Assembly (NCBI RefSeq): GCF_000730165.1
Contig: NZ_CP022113.1
Coordinates: forward strand, 1-64,000
Direction: 5' to 3'
DNA: 64,000 bases
Source of the DNA: Nitrospirillum viridazoti CBAmc
GTDB lineage: Bacteria > Pseudomonadota > Alphaproteobacteria > Azospirillales > Azospirillaceae
In this document: positions 43,001 to 52,566 of the stretch, one piece after another
Numbering within the stretch: position 1 is the stretch's first letter
How the letters are laid out: each line of letters begins with the position of its first letter
The notes under the pieces: model-generated
What the model was told of the DNA's origin: nothing
Databases searched by the model: none
Seen by the model: only the letters and a program-made list of their open reading frames with translations
Translations under genes and position numbers: made by a program

Positions 43001-46000
43001 GCCGTCGGTGACCTTCCTGACGGACGGCAGCTATGTGGTGACCTGGACGTCGGCGGGCCAGGACGGTGATGGCGCCGGCATCTACGGCCAGCGTTTCGCC
43101 GCTGACGGCCAGAAACTGGGTGATGAGTTCCGGGTGAATCTGCTGACCGCGGGGGCACAGGGCAAGCCGGTGGTCGTGGGGCTGGCCGATGGCGGGTTCC
43201 AGATCATCTGGCAACAGACGGGCGGGGCCCTCGCCGGCCGGCGCTATGATTCGAACGGCAACGCCGTGGGCGATCCCATCACCATGGGCGGCATGCTGAA
43301 CAGCGTGGACGTGGCCGCCACCCTGCTGACGAACGGCAACGTGGTGGTGACGTGGAGCAGCGGCGGCCTTACCTATGGGCAACTGTTCAATGACAATGGC
43401 ATGGCCCTCACCGGCGCGTTCCGGGTGGATGGCTTCCTGGCGTCGTCGGACGTGGAGCGCACGTCGGTCACGCCGCTGGCCAACGGCACCTTCATCGTTG
43501 CCTATGACGTCGTCAACGGTGCTGCCGGCCGCGATATCTTCCTCCAGAAGTTCGATGCCAGCGGCACTGGCTCCGGCAATTCCATCTATCTGTTGGGCGG
43601 GCCGGGGTCGGGCAGCCAACTGCAGGCCTCGCTCGCCGGCCTCACGGATGGCGGCTATGTGGTGGCGTTCATCGACGACACGGCGCCGTGGGATGGCACT
43701 GGGACCTACGACATCCTGCTGCGGCGCTACAATGCTTCAGGCACCTTGGTCGGTGGTACGGTGCGCGTCGATTCCGTTACGACGGATACCCAGCTCCAGC
43801 CCAAGGTGGTGGCCATGCCGGACGGCGGCTACCTGGTCACCTGGGCGTCGAACAACGAGGATGGCAGCGGCTACGGCGTGTACGCCCAGCGCTATGATGC
43901 CAACGGCACGCGGATCGGGGGTGAGTTCCGTCTGAACGACACGACCGACGGCAACCAGTACCAGGCCAACCTGGACGTGCGGGCGGACGGCAGCGTGGTG
44001 GTCGTGTGGGCCAGCCAGACCGCTACCGGCTATGACATCATGACCAAGACCCTGGCCGCCGCGCCCCCGGCGGCGGATGCGCGCACGCTGCTGGTACGCG
44101 CACAGGGAACCTTGGCGCCCAAGGCCTTGGTCTACAATTGGAACCAGGCGGTAGTCGCCTACCAGTTCCAGGAGATCAAGCCCGGGGGTGGATACTTCAC
44201 GGTGGACGGTGACGCCGAGGCCACCGGTGATATCATCACCTTGACCCCGGACCAGTTGACCCGCCTGCGCTTCGTCGGCAGCAATACCGCCGCCACCGAT
44301 GTCGTCATGGTGCGGGTCAGCGATGGCGTGACCTGGAGCGAATGGCAGCCGACGATCATCAACACGGTCGTTCCGGCGCCGGCCAGCGCCACCGGAACGG
44401 AAGTGATCGCCAACACCTACATGGATGGGGACCAGACGTGGCCGACCGTGACCGTCCTGAAGGACGGCACTTACGTGGTGACCTGGACGTCGCCGGGCCA
44501 GGACGGCGATGGCGATGCCGGCGGTATCTACGCCCAGCTTTTCACGGCCACGGGGCAAAAGATCGGGGATGAGTTCCGCGTGACCCTGCTGACGGGCGGC
44601 ACGCAGAGCAAGCCGGCGGTCGTGGGCTTGGCCGATGGCGGGTTCCAGGTGATCTGGCAGCAGGCAGGGGGACCCCTTGCCGGTCGGCGTTATGATTCCA
44701 ACGGCAACGCCGTGGGCGATCCCATCACCATGGGCGGCATGCTGAACAGCATCGACGTCAGCGCGACCTTGCTGACGAACGACAACGTGGTGGTGACGTG
44801 GAGCAGCGGCGGCCTTACCTATGGGCAACTGTTCAACGACAACGGCATGGCCCTCACCGGCGCGTTCCGGGTGGATGGTGTCCTGGCGTCGGCGGATGTG
44901 GAGCACACGTCGGTCACGCCGCTGGCCAACGGCACCTTCATCGTTGCCTATGACTTCGTCAACGGTGCTGCCGGCCGAGATGTCTTCCTCCAGAAGTTCG
45001 ATGCCAGCGGTACTGGCTCCGGCAATTCCATTTATCTGTTGGGCGGCCCGGGGTCGGGCAGCCAACTGCAGGCTTCGCTCGCCGGTCTCACGGACGGCGG
45101 CTATGTGGTGGCCTTTGTCGACAGTACCGCGTCCTGGGATTCGGCCGCCGGCACCTATGACATCCTGCTGCGGCGTTACAACGCGGCCGGCACCTTGATG
45201 GGCAGCACCGTCAGGGTGAACACCTATACCGCGGGCAACCAGACCCAGCCCAAGGCGGTGGCCTTGCCGGATGGTGGTTACCTGGTCACCTGGGCGTCGA
45301 ACAACGAGGATGGCAGCGGCTACGGCGTGTACGCCCAGCGCTTCGACGCCAGCGGCGCCAAGGCCGGGGGCGAATTCCGCCTGAACGACACGACGGATGG
45401 CAACCAGTACCAGGCGTCCGTGGTCGTGCAGGCGGATGGCGGCCTGATGGCGGTGTGGGCCAGCCAGACAGCCACTGGATACGATATCGTCACCAAGCTG
45501 TTGCCCAGCGCCGGCCCGGCCTTGCCTTACTACGCGCCGCTGCGGGGGACTGACGGCCCGGATCTGCTGACGGGATCCGATGAACGGAACACCATTTCTG
45601 GATATGGCGGTAACGATACGCTGACAGGTGGCGCCAGCGACGATGTCATCTCCGGCGGGGCCGGCGACGACATTCTCGCCGGCATGGGTGGCGATGACAC
45701 CCTCTCCGGCGGCACGGGCAACGATACGTTGGATGGCGGAACCGGCGTCGACTACATGGTGGGCGGTATCGGCGATGACCTTTACCTGGTGGATAACGCC
45801 GGTGACGTGGTGCTTGAGAACCCTGGCGAGGGCACGGACGAGGTGCGGACCACGGCGGCCAGCTACACCCTCAGTGCCAATGTGGAGAAGCTGACCTTCG
45901 TCGGTACGGGCAACTTCACCGGTACGGGTAACGCCCAGGCCAACGTGATCACCGGTGGCGCCGGCAACGATCTGCTGGCCGGCGGGGCCGGCGATGACAC

Positions 46001-49000
46001 ACTGGCCGGCGGGGCGGGGATCGATACCCTGGTCGGTGGCGCCGGCAATGACCTTTTCCTGGTGGACAACGTCGCCGACGTGGTGACGGAGAACGCCGGC
46101 GAAGGCAATGACGAGGTGCGGGCCACGGCGGCCAGCTACGCCTTGAGCGCCAACATCGAAACATTGACCTTCGTCGGCACGGGCGACTTCACCGGCACAG
46201 GCAACGCGCAGAACAACCTCATCACCGGCGGCGCCGGGAACGATGTGCTCAGCGGTGCCGGTGGTGATGACACCCTGGTCGGCAATGGCGGTGCCGATAC
46301 TATGCTGGGGGGGACCGGCAACGACACCTATGTGGTGGACAGCGTCACCGACGTGGTTGCCGAGAACGCGGGCGAGGGGACGGACGGTATCCGCACCACG
46401 CTTGCCACCTACACGCTGGGCGCCAATTTCGAGAACCTGACCTATACCGGCACGAATGCCTTCAGCGGTTTCGGCAACAGCCTGAATAATACGATCATCG
46501 GTGGCATAGGCGATGATGTGTTGGATGGCGCGGCGGGGGCGGACGCGTTGATCGGTGGCGCCGGTAACGATCTCTACGTTGTGGACAACGCGGGCGACGT
46601 GGTCACCGAGAATCCCGGTGAAGGCCTGGACGAGGTGCGAACCACGCTGGCGGCGTATACCCTGACCCCCAATGTCGAGAACCTGACGTTCACCGGTAGC
46701 GGCAATTTCACCGGGACGGGCAATGCGCTGGGCAATCTGATCACCGGTGGGACCGGCAACGACCAATTGATCGGTGGGACTGGCGCGGACACGTTGATCG
46801 GCGGTATGGGCGACGACACCTATGGGGTTGATGACACCGGCGACGTCTTACAGGAGAACGCGGGCGAGGGCACAGACACCATCCTCACCACGCTGACCGG
46901 CTATACCCTGGGCGCCAACTTCGAGAACCTGACCTATACCGGTACGGCGGCCTTCGCCGGCACCGGTAATGGCTTGGGCAATCTGATCAAGGGTGGCGCC
47001 GGTGGTGATCAGCTGGATGGCGCCGCCGGGGCCGACACGTTGATTGGTGGGGCCGGCAACGACACCTATTGGGTGGATGACGCCGGCGATGTGGTGACGG
47101 AGAACGCCGCCGCCGGCACCGATGAAGTGCGGACCACGCTTAACGCCTACACCCTGGGCGCCAATGTGGAGAACCTTACCTATATCGGCACGGAAGCCTT
47201 CACCGGTATCGGCAACGAACTGGCCAACGTGATCACGGGCGGTGCCGGGGACGACATGCTGATCGGCGGTGCCGGCAATGACATCTTCCGTGTCAACAGT
47301 GCCAATGACGTGGTGGTGGAGAATGCGGGCGAGGGCACTGACGAGGTCCAGGCCACGTCGGCCAGCTACACGCTCGGCGCCAACATCGAAAAGTTGACCT
47401 ACACGGGCAGCGGCACTTTCTATGGCGTGGGCAATAACTTGGCCAACACGCTCACCGGTGGCGCCGGCAGCGACACGCTGGATGGTGGCGCCGGCGCCGA
47501 CACGTTGATCGGCGGCGCCGGCGACGACGTCTACATCGTGGACAACGCCGGTGATGTGGTGACGGAGGGGAGCAACGCCGGCACGGACGAAGTGCGGACC
47601 TCGCTCAATGCCTATGCGCTGGACGCCAATATGGAGAACCTGACGTTCACCGGCACGGGGAACTTCGTCGGCACTGGTAATAACACGCGGCTGAACGTTA
47701 TCACTGGCGGCGCCGGTGACGATACGCTGGACGGCGGCACGGGTGCTGACACCCTTATCGGTGGCGTTGGCAATGATGTTTACATCGCTGACAACGGCGC
47801 CGATGTGGTGATCGAAAACCCGGATGAGGGTGTCGATTTGGTGAAGGTGTCGGCGGCGGGCTACACCTTGGGCGCTAACATCGAAAATATGACCTACACC
47901 GGCACAGCGGGTTTCCTGGGCAACGGCAACGAGCTCGATAATGTCATCATCGGTGGCGCCGGCAACGACACGATAGATGGTAAGGCGGGCAACGACATCC
48001 TGATCGGCGGTGCCGGCAACGAAATCTATTACGTCGATAGCGTCAACGACGTGATCGTGGAAAATGCGAACGAGGGCACGGACTTGGTGCGTGCCACGTC
48101 GGCCAGCTACACCCTTAGCGCCAATATTGAGAACTTGACCTTCTGGGGCACCGGAAACTTCAGGGGTGTCGGCAATGATCTGGCCAATACCCTGACAGGC
48201 GGGGCCGGTGATGACGTGCTGGACGGCGGCCTGGGAGCTGACACGCTGAACGGTGGGGCCGGCAATGACACCTATTACATCGATAATGTCGGTGACGTGA
48301 TTGGCGAGGGGGCCAATGGTGGCACGGACGAGGTGCGAACCACGCTCAACACATACTCGATGCTCGTCAATCTCAATCTTGAGAACCTGGCTTTCCTCGG
48401 TACCGGCAACTTTGCCGGCACGGGCAACAACGTGGGCAATAGCCTGACCGGTGGGGCGGGGGACGACACGCTGGATGGTGGCGCGGGGGCCGACACGCTG
48501 GTCGGCGGCGCCGGCAACGACACCTACATCGTCGACAATGCCGGCGACCTGGTGGTCGAGGCGGCTGGGGCCGGCGTGGATTTGGTCAAGACGTCGGTAG
48601 CGACCTATGCGCTGACCGCTGATGTCGACAACCTGACCTATACCGGCACCCTGGCCTTCACCGGCACCGGCAACGCCCTGGGGAATGTCATCACCAGCGG
48701 TGCCGGCAACGACACGCTGAATGGCGGGGCGGGGGCCGACACCCTGGTCGGTGGCGCCGGTAACGATGTCTATTTCGTGGACAGCCTCAACGACGTGGTG
48801 GTGGAGAACGCGGGCGAGGGTGCCGACGAGGTGCGGTCCTCGGTGGCCGGTTACGTGCTGAGCGCCAATATCGAGAAGCTGACCTATGTCGGCGCTGATG
48901 CCTTCACCGGTATGGGCAACGACGCCGCCAACGTCCTCACCGGCGGTGCTGGCAATGACGTGCTGAACGGTGCCGGCGGCAACGACACGCTGAACGGCGG

Positions 49001-52000
49001 TGCGGGGGACGACACCCTGATCGGTGGCACTGGCGACGATATCTTCCAGGTGGACAGCGCCAATGATGTGGTGGTGGAGAACCCGGGCGAGGGCGCCGAT
49101 GAGGTTCAGGCCACCTCGGCCAGCTACACGCTGAGCGCCAATGTCGAGAAGCTGACCTACACGGGCAGTGGCAATTTCTCCGGTGTCGGCAACGCCCTGA
49201 CCAACACCGTCACCGGCGGCGGGGGTAATGACACGTTGGATGGCGGTGCCGGGGTGGACACCCTGATCGGTGGCCTGGGCAACGACATCTACCTGGTGGA
49301 TGATGCCAATGATGTGGTGACGGAGACGGGCGCCGGCGCGGATGAGGTGTGGGCCACTGCCCCCAGTTACATCCTGAGCGCCAACGTGGAAAACCTGCGC
49401 TACGTCGGCACCGGCAATTTCTATGGCACCGGCAACACTCTCAGCAATCTGCTGGTTGGCGGCGGTGGCAACGACACACTGGACGGTGGTGCTGCCGCCG
49501 ACACGATGATCGGTGGTGCGGGCAACGACGTCTATGTCGTGAGCACCGCCCTCGACGTGGTCATCGAGAATGCGGGCGAGGGCACGGATGAGATCCAGAC
49601 CGGCCTGGCGAACTACACGCTAACCAGCGCCAATGTGGAGAACGTGACCTACACCGGTGGCGCGGGTACAGCGGGCTTCACCGTCATCGGCAACGAGTTG
49701 AACAACGTGCTCAGGGGCAATGCCGCGGTTGCCAATAGCATCACGGGCGGGGCCGGCGACGACACGATGATCGGTGGCTCGGGCAACGACACCTATTTCG
49801 CCGATAGCGCCAACGATGTGGTGGTGGAGGCGGCCGGGGGCGGCACGGATGAGGTGAAGGTCACTGCGTCCAGCTACACGCTGGGTGCCAATGTCGAGAA
49901 CCTGACCTACACGGGCAGCGGCAATTTCTATGGTGTCGGCAACGATCTGGCCAACAGCCTGATTGGTGCCACCGGCAATGACACGCTGGATGGTGGCGCC
50001 GGCGCCGACACCATGGGGGCGGGCACAGGTGACGACGTCTATTATGTCGATGATCTGGGTGACGTGGTGAAGGAGAATTCGGGTGGCGGTGCGGATGAAA
50101 TCCGGACTTGGCTGACGAATTACACCCTGGTTTCGGCCAACGTCGAGAACCTGACCTTCATCGGCACGGGCAATTTCTCCGGCACGGGCAGCATCCTGAA
50201 CAATCAACTGACCGGCGGGATGGGGGACGACACGCTGGATGGCGCCGCCGGTGTCGACACCTTGATCGGCGGCGCGGGGAACGACACCTATGTGGTGGAC
50301 AACGCCGGTGACGTGGTGCGGGAAAATGCGGGCGCCGGCACCGACACGGTGCGGACTACATTGGCCACCTACACGCTGGGTGCCAATGTGGAGAACCTGA
50401 CCTACACGGGCACGGTGGCCTTCACCGGCACGGGCAATGAGCTGAACAACGTCATCACGGGTGGGGCCGCCAATGACTCGCTGACGGGCGGTGCCGGCGA
50501 CGATACCTTGGACGGTGGCAGTGGCAATGACACGTTGGTGGGGGGCACGGGCAACGACGTTTACCTGGTGGATAGTGCCACCGACGTGGTGACGGAGGCG
50601 GTCGGCGCCGGGACGGATGAGGTTCGCACGACGCTGGCGAGCTACACGCTGGGCGCCAATGTGGAGAACTTGACCTATACGGGCAGCGGCAGCTTCACCG
50701 GCAGGGGCAACGCGCTGGCCAACGTGATCACCGGTGGCGCCGGGAATGACGTGCTGGATGGTGGTACCGGGGCGGATACGCTGGTCGGCGGTGCCGGCAA
50801 CGACACCTATCTGGTGGATGACGCCGGTGACGTGGTGACGGAGGCAGCCGGCGCTGGCGTCGACACCGTGCAGACGACGCTGGTGAGCTACACGCTGGGC
50901 AGCAACGTCGAGAACCTGACCTACACAGGCACCGGTGCCTTCACCGGCACGGGTAATGCCTTGGCCAACGTGATCACCGGTGGCGCCGGGAATGACGTGC
51001 TGGATGGTGGTACCGGGGCGGATACGCTGGTCGGCGGTGCCGGCAACGATACCTATCTGGTGGATGACGCCGGCGACGTGGTGATGGAAGCGGCTGGGGC
51101 TGGTGTCGATACCGTGCAGACGACGCTGGTGAGCTACACGCTGGGCAGCAACGTCGAGAACCTGACCTACACAGGCACCGGTGCCTTCACCGGCACGGGC
51201 AATGCCTTGGCCAACATCATCACGGGCGGCGCTGGTGATGACGTGCTGGATGGCGGTACCGGGGCGGACACGCTGGTCGGCGGCGGCGGCAACGACACCT
51301 ATCTGGTGGATGACGCCGACGACGTGGTGATGGAAGCGGCCGGCGCCGGCGTCGACACCGTGCAGACGACGCTGGTGAGCTACACGCTGAGCGGCAACGT
51401 CGAGAACCTGACCTACACCGGGGCGGGCAGCTTCACCGGTACGGGTAACGCGCTGGCCAACGTCATCACGGGAGGTGCTGGCGATGACGTGCTGGACGGC
51501 GCCGCCGGAGCCGATACGCTGGTCGGCGGTACCGGCAACGACACCTATCTGGTGGATGACGCCGGTGACGTGGTGACGGAGGCAGCCGGCGCCGGCGTCG
51601 ACACGGTGCAGACGACGCTGATGAGTTACACGCTGGGCGGCAACGTCGAGAACCTGACCTACACGGGCAGCGCGGCCTTCACCGGCACGGGTAATGCCTT
51701 GGCCAACGTCATCACCGGTGGTGCTGGTGATGACCTGCTGGATGGCGGTACCGGGGCGGACACGCTGGTCGGCGGCGGCGGCAACGACACCTATCTGGTG
51801 GATGACGCCGACGACGTGGTGATGGAAGCGGCCGGCGCCGGCGTCGACACCGTGCAGACGACGCTGGTGAGCTACACGCTGAGCGGCAACGTCGAGAACC
51901 TGACCTACACGGGCAGCGCGGCCTTCACCGGCACGGGTAATGCCTTGGCCAACGTCATCACCGGTGGTGCTGGTGATGACCTGCTGGATGGCGGTACCGG

Positions 52001-52502
52001 AGCCGATACGCTGATCGGCGGCGGCGGCAACGACACCTATCTGGTGGATGACGCCGGTGACGTGGTGACAGAGGTGGTCGGGGCCGGGACGGACGAGGTC
52101 CGTACGACGCTGGCGAGCTACACGCTGGGTGACAATGTGGAGAACCTGACCTACACGGGGATGGGCGCCTTCACCGGCACGGGCAATGACCTGGATAACG
52201 TCATTACCGGCGGTTCAGGCGATGACACCTTCGCTGGTGGATTGGGGAATGACACCTACGTCTTTGGCCTGAACAGCGGTTCTGACGTCATCACCGATGG
52301 GGCGGGCGCCAATGCGCTGGTGTTCTCCTCCGACGTTGATCCGGGCAGCCTTGTCTTCCAGCAGTCGGGCAACGACCTGGTGCTATCGCTGACGACGGGG
52401 AACACGGTGGTGACCTACGCCAACTACTACAGCGACCCCACTGTCATCGGATCCGTCCAGGTGGGCAGCACGGTGTTGGTCCCGCCCTTCTCCCACAGCT
52501 GA
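40056..52502 (+). CDS. Giant RTX-type calcium-binding secreted protein (4148 aa)
   Basis: The N-terminal 1830 residues hold four large repeats of about 480 residues. Each has beta-propeller-like strands ('PSVTFLTDGSYVVTWTSAGQ') and all but the last have a shorter beta domain ('VTAAQLRGLRFVAGTGQGD'). From about residue 1830 there are 26 modules of about 82-95 residues, each with two to four RTX nonapeptides ('GGAGNDTL') followed by 'DEVRTTLASYTLGANVENLT', a conserved 33-residue strand segment. The last 120 residues ('DTFAGGLGNDTYVFGLNSGS', 'GNDLVLSLTTGNTVVTYANY') match the C-terminal domain of type I-secreted RTX proteins. It should be exported by a type I ABC system and fold on binding calcium outside, as an adhesin or matrix protein. 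No such transporter gene lies nearby. GGAGG precedes the ATG. Confidence 0.9.
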   Translation: MPGPYDSIPETIANSYTASDQTTPSVAVLADGSYVVSWASAGQDGDGSGIYAQHFAGDGQKTGDEFRVNTVTAGNEVTPFTVALPNGGYEVVWNQGGTIVAQRYNADDTPSGGQTTLGTGNGPKAAVMTNGNLVVVWNYNGVAYGRIYNGSGAAVGGQMQVSNSVAAQDGQRIAITALPNGGFATSWDENLNNARDVFWWQFDASGNSAGGPYFLLGGPAGGNQTQASIAALTGGDRVVVFADDTAPWDGSGTYDILLRRYNASGTLVGGTVRIDTFTAGTQLQPQVTALPDGGYLVTWVSNGQDGSGYGVYGQRYDSRGVVVGGQFRLNDATSGDQLQPSIAVRADGTVVAAWTSQTADGNDIVTKVLPVSPLTAGSRDTILGLQGAIAAKALVDIGQQYAAAYQFQDMNADPASGYFTLNGVVQAAGSVITVTAAQLSGLRFVAGTGQGDHTIAVRISDGTNLSDWAYSTVTVTAASGNYTPGPASVVNSYTDGDQTAPSVTFLANGSYVVTWTSAGQDGDGAGIYGQRFAADGQKLGDEFRVNTVTAGAQSKPVVVGLADGGFQIIWQQSGGALGGQRYDANGNAMGNQITMGGMLNSVDVAATLLTNGNVVVTWSSGGLTYGQLFNDNGMALTGAFRLDGFLASSDVERTSVTPLANGTFIVAYDFVNGAAGRDIFLQKFDANGTGLGDYIYLMGGPGPGNQLQASLAGLTDGGYVVAFIDDTAPWDGTGTYDILLRRYNASGTLVGGTVRVDSVTTDTQLQPKVVAMPDGGYLVTWASNNEDGSGYGVYAQRYDANGTRIGGEFRLNDTTDGNQYQANLDVRADGSVVVVWASQTATGYDIMTKTLAATPPAAGGRTLLLGMQQSVAARALIDMGAQYASVYQFQDMSADPAGGYFTLNGVVQAAGSVITVTAAQLRGLRFVAGTGQGDNTVAVRIGDGKDYSGWAYSTVTVTAASGNYTPGPESVVNSYTDGDQTTPSVTFLTDGSYVVTWTSAGQDGDGAGIYGQRFAADGQKLGDEFRVNLLTAGAQGKPVVVGLADGGFQIIWQQTGGALAGRRYDSNGNAVGDPITMGGMLNSVDVAATLLTNGNVVVTWSSGGLTYGQLFNDNGMALTGAFRVDGFLASSDVERTSVTPLANGTFIVAYDVVNGAAGRDIFLQKFDASGTGSGNSIYLLGGPGSGSQLQASLAGLTDGGYVVAFIDDTAPWDGTGTYDILLRRYNASGTLVGGTVRVDSVTTDTQLQPKVVAMPDGGYLVTWASNNEDGSGYGVYAQRYDANGTRIGGEFRLNDTTDGNQYQANLDVRADGSVVVVWASQTATGYDIMTKTLAAAPPAADARTLLVRAQGTLAPKALVYNWNQAVVAYQFQEIKPGGGYFTVDGDAEATGDIITLTPDQLTRLRFVGSNTAATDVVMVRVSDGVTWSEWQPTIINTVVPAPASATGTEVIANTYMDGDQTWPTVTVLKDGTYVVTWTSPGQDGDGDAGGIYAQLFTATGQKIGDEFRVTLLTGGTQSKPAVVGLADGGFQVIWQQAGGPLAGRRYDSNGNAVGDPITMGGMLNSIDVSATLLTNDNVVVTWSSGGLTYGQLFNDNGMALTGAFRVDGVLASADVEHTSVTPLANGTFIVAYDFVNGAAGRDVFLQKFDASGTGSGNSIYLLGGPGSGSQLQASLAGLTDGGYVVAFVDSTASWDSAAGTYDILLRRYNAAGTLMGSTVRVNTYTAGNQTQPKAVALPDGGYLVTWASNNEDGSGYGVYAQRFDASGAKAGGEFRLNDTTDGNQYQASVVVQADGGLMAVWASQTATGYDIVTKLLPSAGPALPYYAPLRGTDGPDLLTGSDERNTISGYGGNDTLTGGASDDVISGGAGDDILAGMGGDDTLSGGTGNDTLDGGTGVDYMVGGIGDDLYLVDNAGDVVLENPGEGTDEVRTTAASYTLSANVEKLTFVGTGNFTGTGNAQANVITGGAGNDLLAGGAGDDTLAGGAGIDTLVGGAGNDLFLVDNVADVVTENAGEGNDEVRATAASYALSANIETLTFVGTGDFTGTGNAQNNLITGGAGNDVLSGAGGDDTLVGNGGADTMLGGTGNDTYVVDSVTDVVAENAGEGTDGIRTTLATYTLGANFENLTYTGTNAFSGFGNSLNNTIIGGIGDDVLDGAAGADALIGGAGNDLYVVDNAGDVVTENPGEGLDEVRTTLAAYTLTPNVENLTFTGSGNFTGTGNALGNLITGGTGNDQLIGGTGADTLIGGMGDDTYGVDDTGDVLQENAGEGTDTILTTLTGYTLGANFENLTYTGTAAFAGTGNGLGNLIKGGAGGDQLDGAAGADTLIGGAGNDTYWVDDAGDVVTENAAAGTDEVRTTLNAYTLGANVENLTYIGTEAFTGIGNELANVITGGAGDDMLIGGAGNDIFRVNSANDVVVENAGEGTDEVQATSASYTLGANIEKLTYTGSGTFYGVGNNLANTLTGGAGSDTLDGGAGADTLIGGAGDDVYIVDNAGDVVTEGSNAGTDEVRTSLNAYALDANMENLTFTGTGNFVGTGNNTRLNVITGGAGDDTLDGGTGADTLIGGVGNDVYIADNGADVVIENPDEGVDLVKVSAAGYTLGANIENMTYTGTAGFLGNGNELDNVIIGGAGNDTIDGKAGNDILIGGAGNEIYYVDSVNDVIVENANEGTDLVRATSASYTLSANIENLTFWGTGNFRGVGNDLANTLTGGAGDDVLDGGLGADTLNGGAGNDTYYIDNVGDVIGEGANGGTDEVRTTLNTYSMLVNLNLENLAFLGTGNFAGTGNNVGNSLTGGAGDDTLDGGAGADTLVGGAGNDTYIVDNAGDLVVEAAGAGVDLVKTSVATYALTADVDNLTYTGTLAFTGTGNALGNVITSGAGNDTLNGGAGADTLVGGAGNDVYFVDSLNDVVVENAGEGADEVRSSVAGYVLSANIEKLTYVGADAFTGMGNDAANVLTGGAGNDVLNGAGGNDTLNGGAGDDTLIGGTGDDIFQVDSANDVVVENPGEGADEVQATSASYTLSANVEKLTYTGSGNFSGVGNALTNTVTGGGGNDTLDGGAGVDTLIGGLGNDIYLVDDANDVVTETGAGADEVWATAPSYILSANVENLRYVGTGNFYGTGNTLSNLLVGGGGNDTLDGGAAADTMIGGAGNDVYVVSTALDVVIENAGEGTDEIQTGLANYTLTSANVENVTYTGGAGTAGFTVIGNELNNVLRGNAAVANSITGGAGDDTMIGGSGNDTYFADSANDVVVEAAGGGTDEVKVTASSYTLGANVENLTYTGSGNFYGVGNDLANSLIGATGNDTLDGGAGADTMGAGTGDDVYYVDDLGDVVKENSGGGADEIRTWLTNYTLVSANVENLTFIGTGNFSGTGSILNNQLTGGMGDDTLDGAAGVDTLIGGAGNDTYVVDNAGDVVRENAGAGTDTVRTTLATYTLGANVENLTYTGTVAFTGTGNELNNVITGGAANDSLTGGAGDDTLDGGSGNDTLVGGTGNDVYLVDSATDVVTEAVGAGTDEVRTTLASYTLGANVENLTYTGSGSFTGRGNALANVITGGAGNDVLDGGTGADTLVGGAGNDTYLVDDAGDVVTEAAGAGVDTVQTTLVSYTLGSNVENLTYTGTGAFTGTGNALANVITGGAGNDVLDGGTGADTLVGGAGNDTYLVDDAGDVVMEAAGAGVDTVQTTLVSYTLGSNVENLTYTGTGAFTGTGNALANIITGGAGDDVLDGGTGADTLVGGGGNDTYLVDDADDVVMEAAGAGVDTVQTTLVSYTLSGNVENLTYTGAGSFTGTGNALANVITGGAGDDVLDGAAGADTLVGGTGNDTYLVDDAGDVVTEAAGAGVDTVQTTLMSYTLGGNVENLTYTGSAAFTGTGNALANVITGGAGDDLLDGGTGADTLVGGGGNDTYLVDDADDVVMEAAGAGVDTVQTTLVSYTLSGNVENLTYTGSAAFTGTGNALANVITGGAGDDLLDGGTGADTLIGGGGNDTYLVDDAGDVVTEVVGAGTDEVRTTLASYTLGDNVENLTYTGMGAFTGTGNDLDNVITGGSGDDTFAGGLGNDTYVFGLNSGSDVITDGAGANALVFSSDVDPGSLVFQQSGNDLVLSLTTGNTVVTYANYYSDPTVIGSVQVGSTVLVPPFSHS
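40095..45530 (+). repeat. Four large direct repeats (1431-1446 bp) in the RTX gene
   Basis: The motif coding for 'NSYT-GDQT-PSV' recurs at 40095, 41526, 42972 and 44412, spacings 1431, 1446 and 1440 bp. Copies 2 and 3 are nearly identical over long stretches at the DNA level; copy 4 lacks the second small domain and joins the RTX region. Confidence 0.88.
45540..52250 (+). repeat. 26 RTX plus 'VENLT' modules
   Basis: Each module pairs glycine/aspartate-rich nonapeptides (G-G-x-G-x-D-x-L/I-x) with a non-glycine segment that contains 'ANVENLTYTGTGAFTGTGN'. I counted 26 by the 'D-x-V/I...NVENLT' segment. Spacing is mostly 246-291 bp. The nonapeptides form parallel beta-rolls that bind calcium. 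Confidence 0.85.
50721..52196 (+). repeat. Near-identical 246-bp tandem units (82 aa)
   Basis: The boundary motif that codes for 'LAN-ITGGAG' recurs at 50721, 50967, 51213, 51459, 51705 and 51951, always exactly 246 bp apart. The units are far more alike than those earlier in the gene, so they arose recently or are homogenised by recombination. Confidence 0.88.
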
Positions 52503-52512
52503 AGCCCGAAAA

Positions 52513-52547
52513 AAGGGCGGCGCCTCCCTGCGGAGATCGCCGCCCTT
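52513..52547. terminator. Bidirectional terminator between RTX and chemoreceptor genes
   Basis: AAGGGCGGCG and CGCCGCCCTT form a 10-bp perfect stem with a 15-nt loop; an A-run lies on the left (a T-run for the minus strand) and TTCCT on the right. It lies in the 64-bp gap between convergent stops. Confidence 0.75.
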
Positions 52548-52566
52548 CCTACCCTCGCTACCGTCT

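Noticed and set aside
43737-46766. 1009-codon minus-strand frame inside the RTX gene
   Set aside because: Opposite-strand shadow of repetitive sequence; no domain and no ribosome-binding site.
52279-52294. Fifth parS-like site GTTCTGACGTCATCAC
   Set aside because: Matches only 14 of 16 positions with a broken right arm, lies 26 kb away in repetitive coding sequence and is probably chance.
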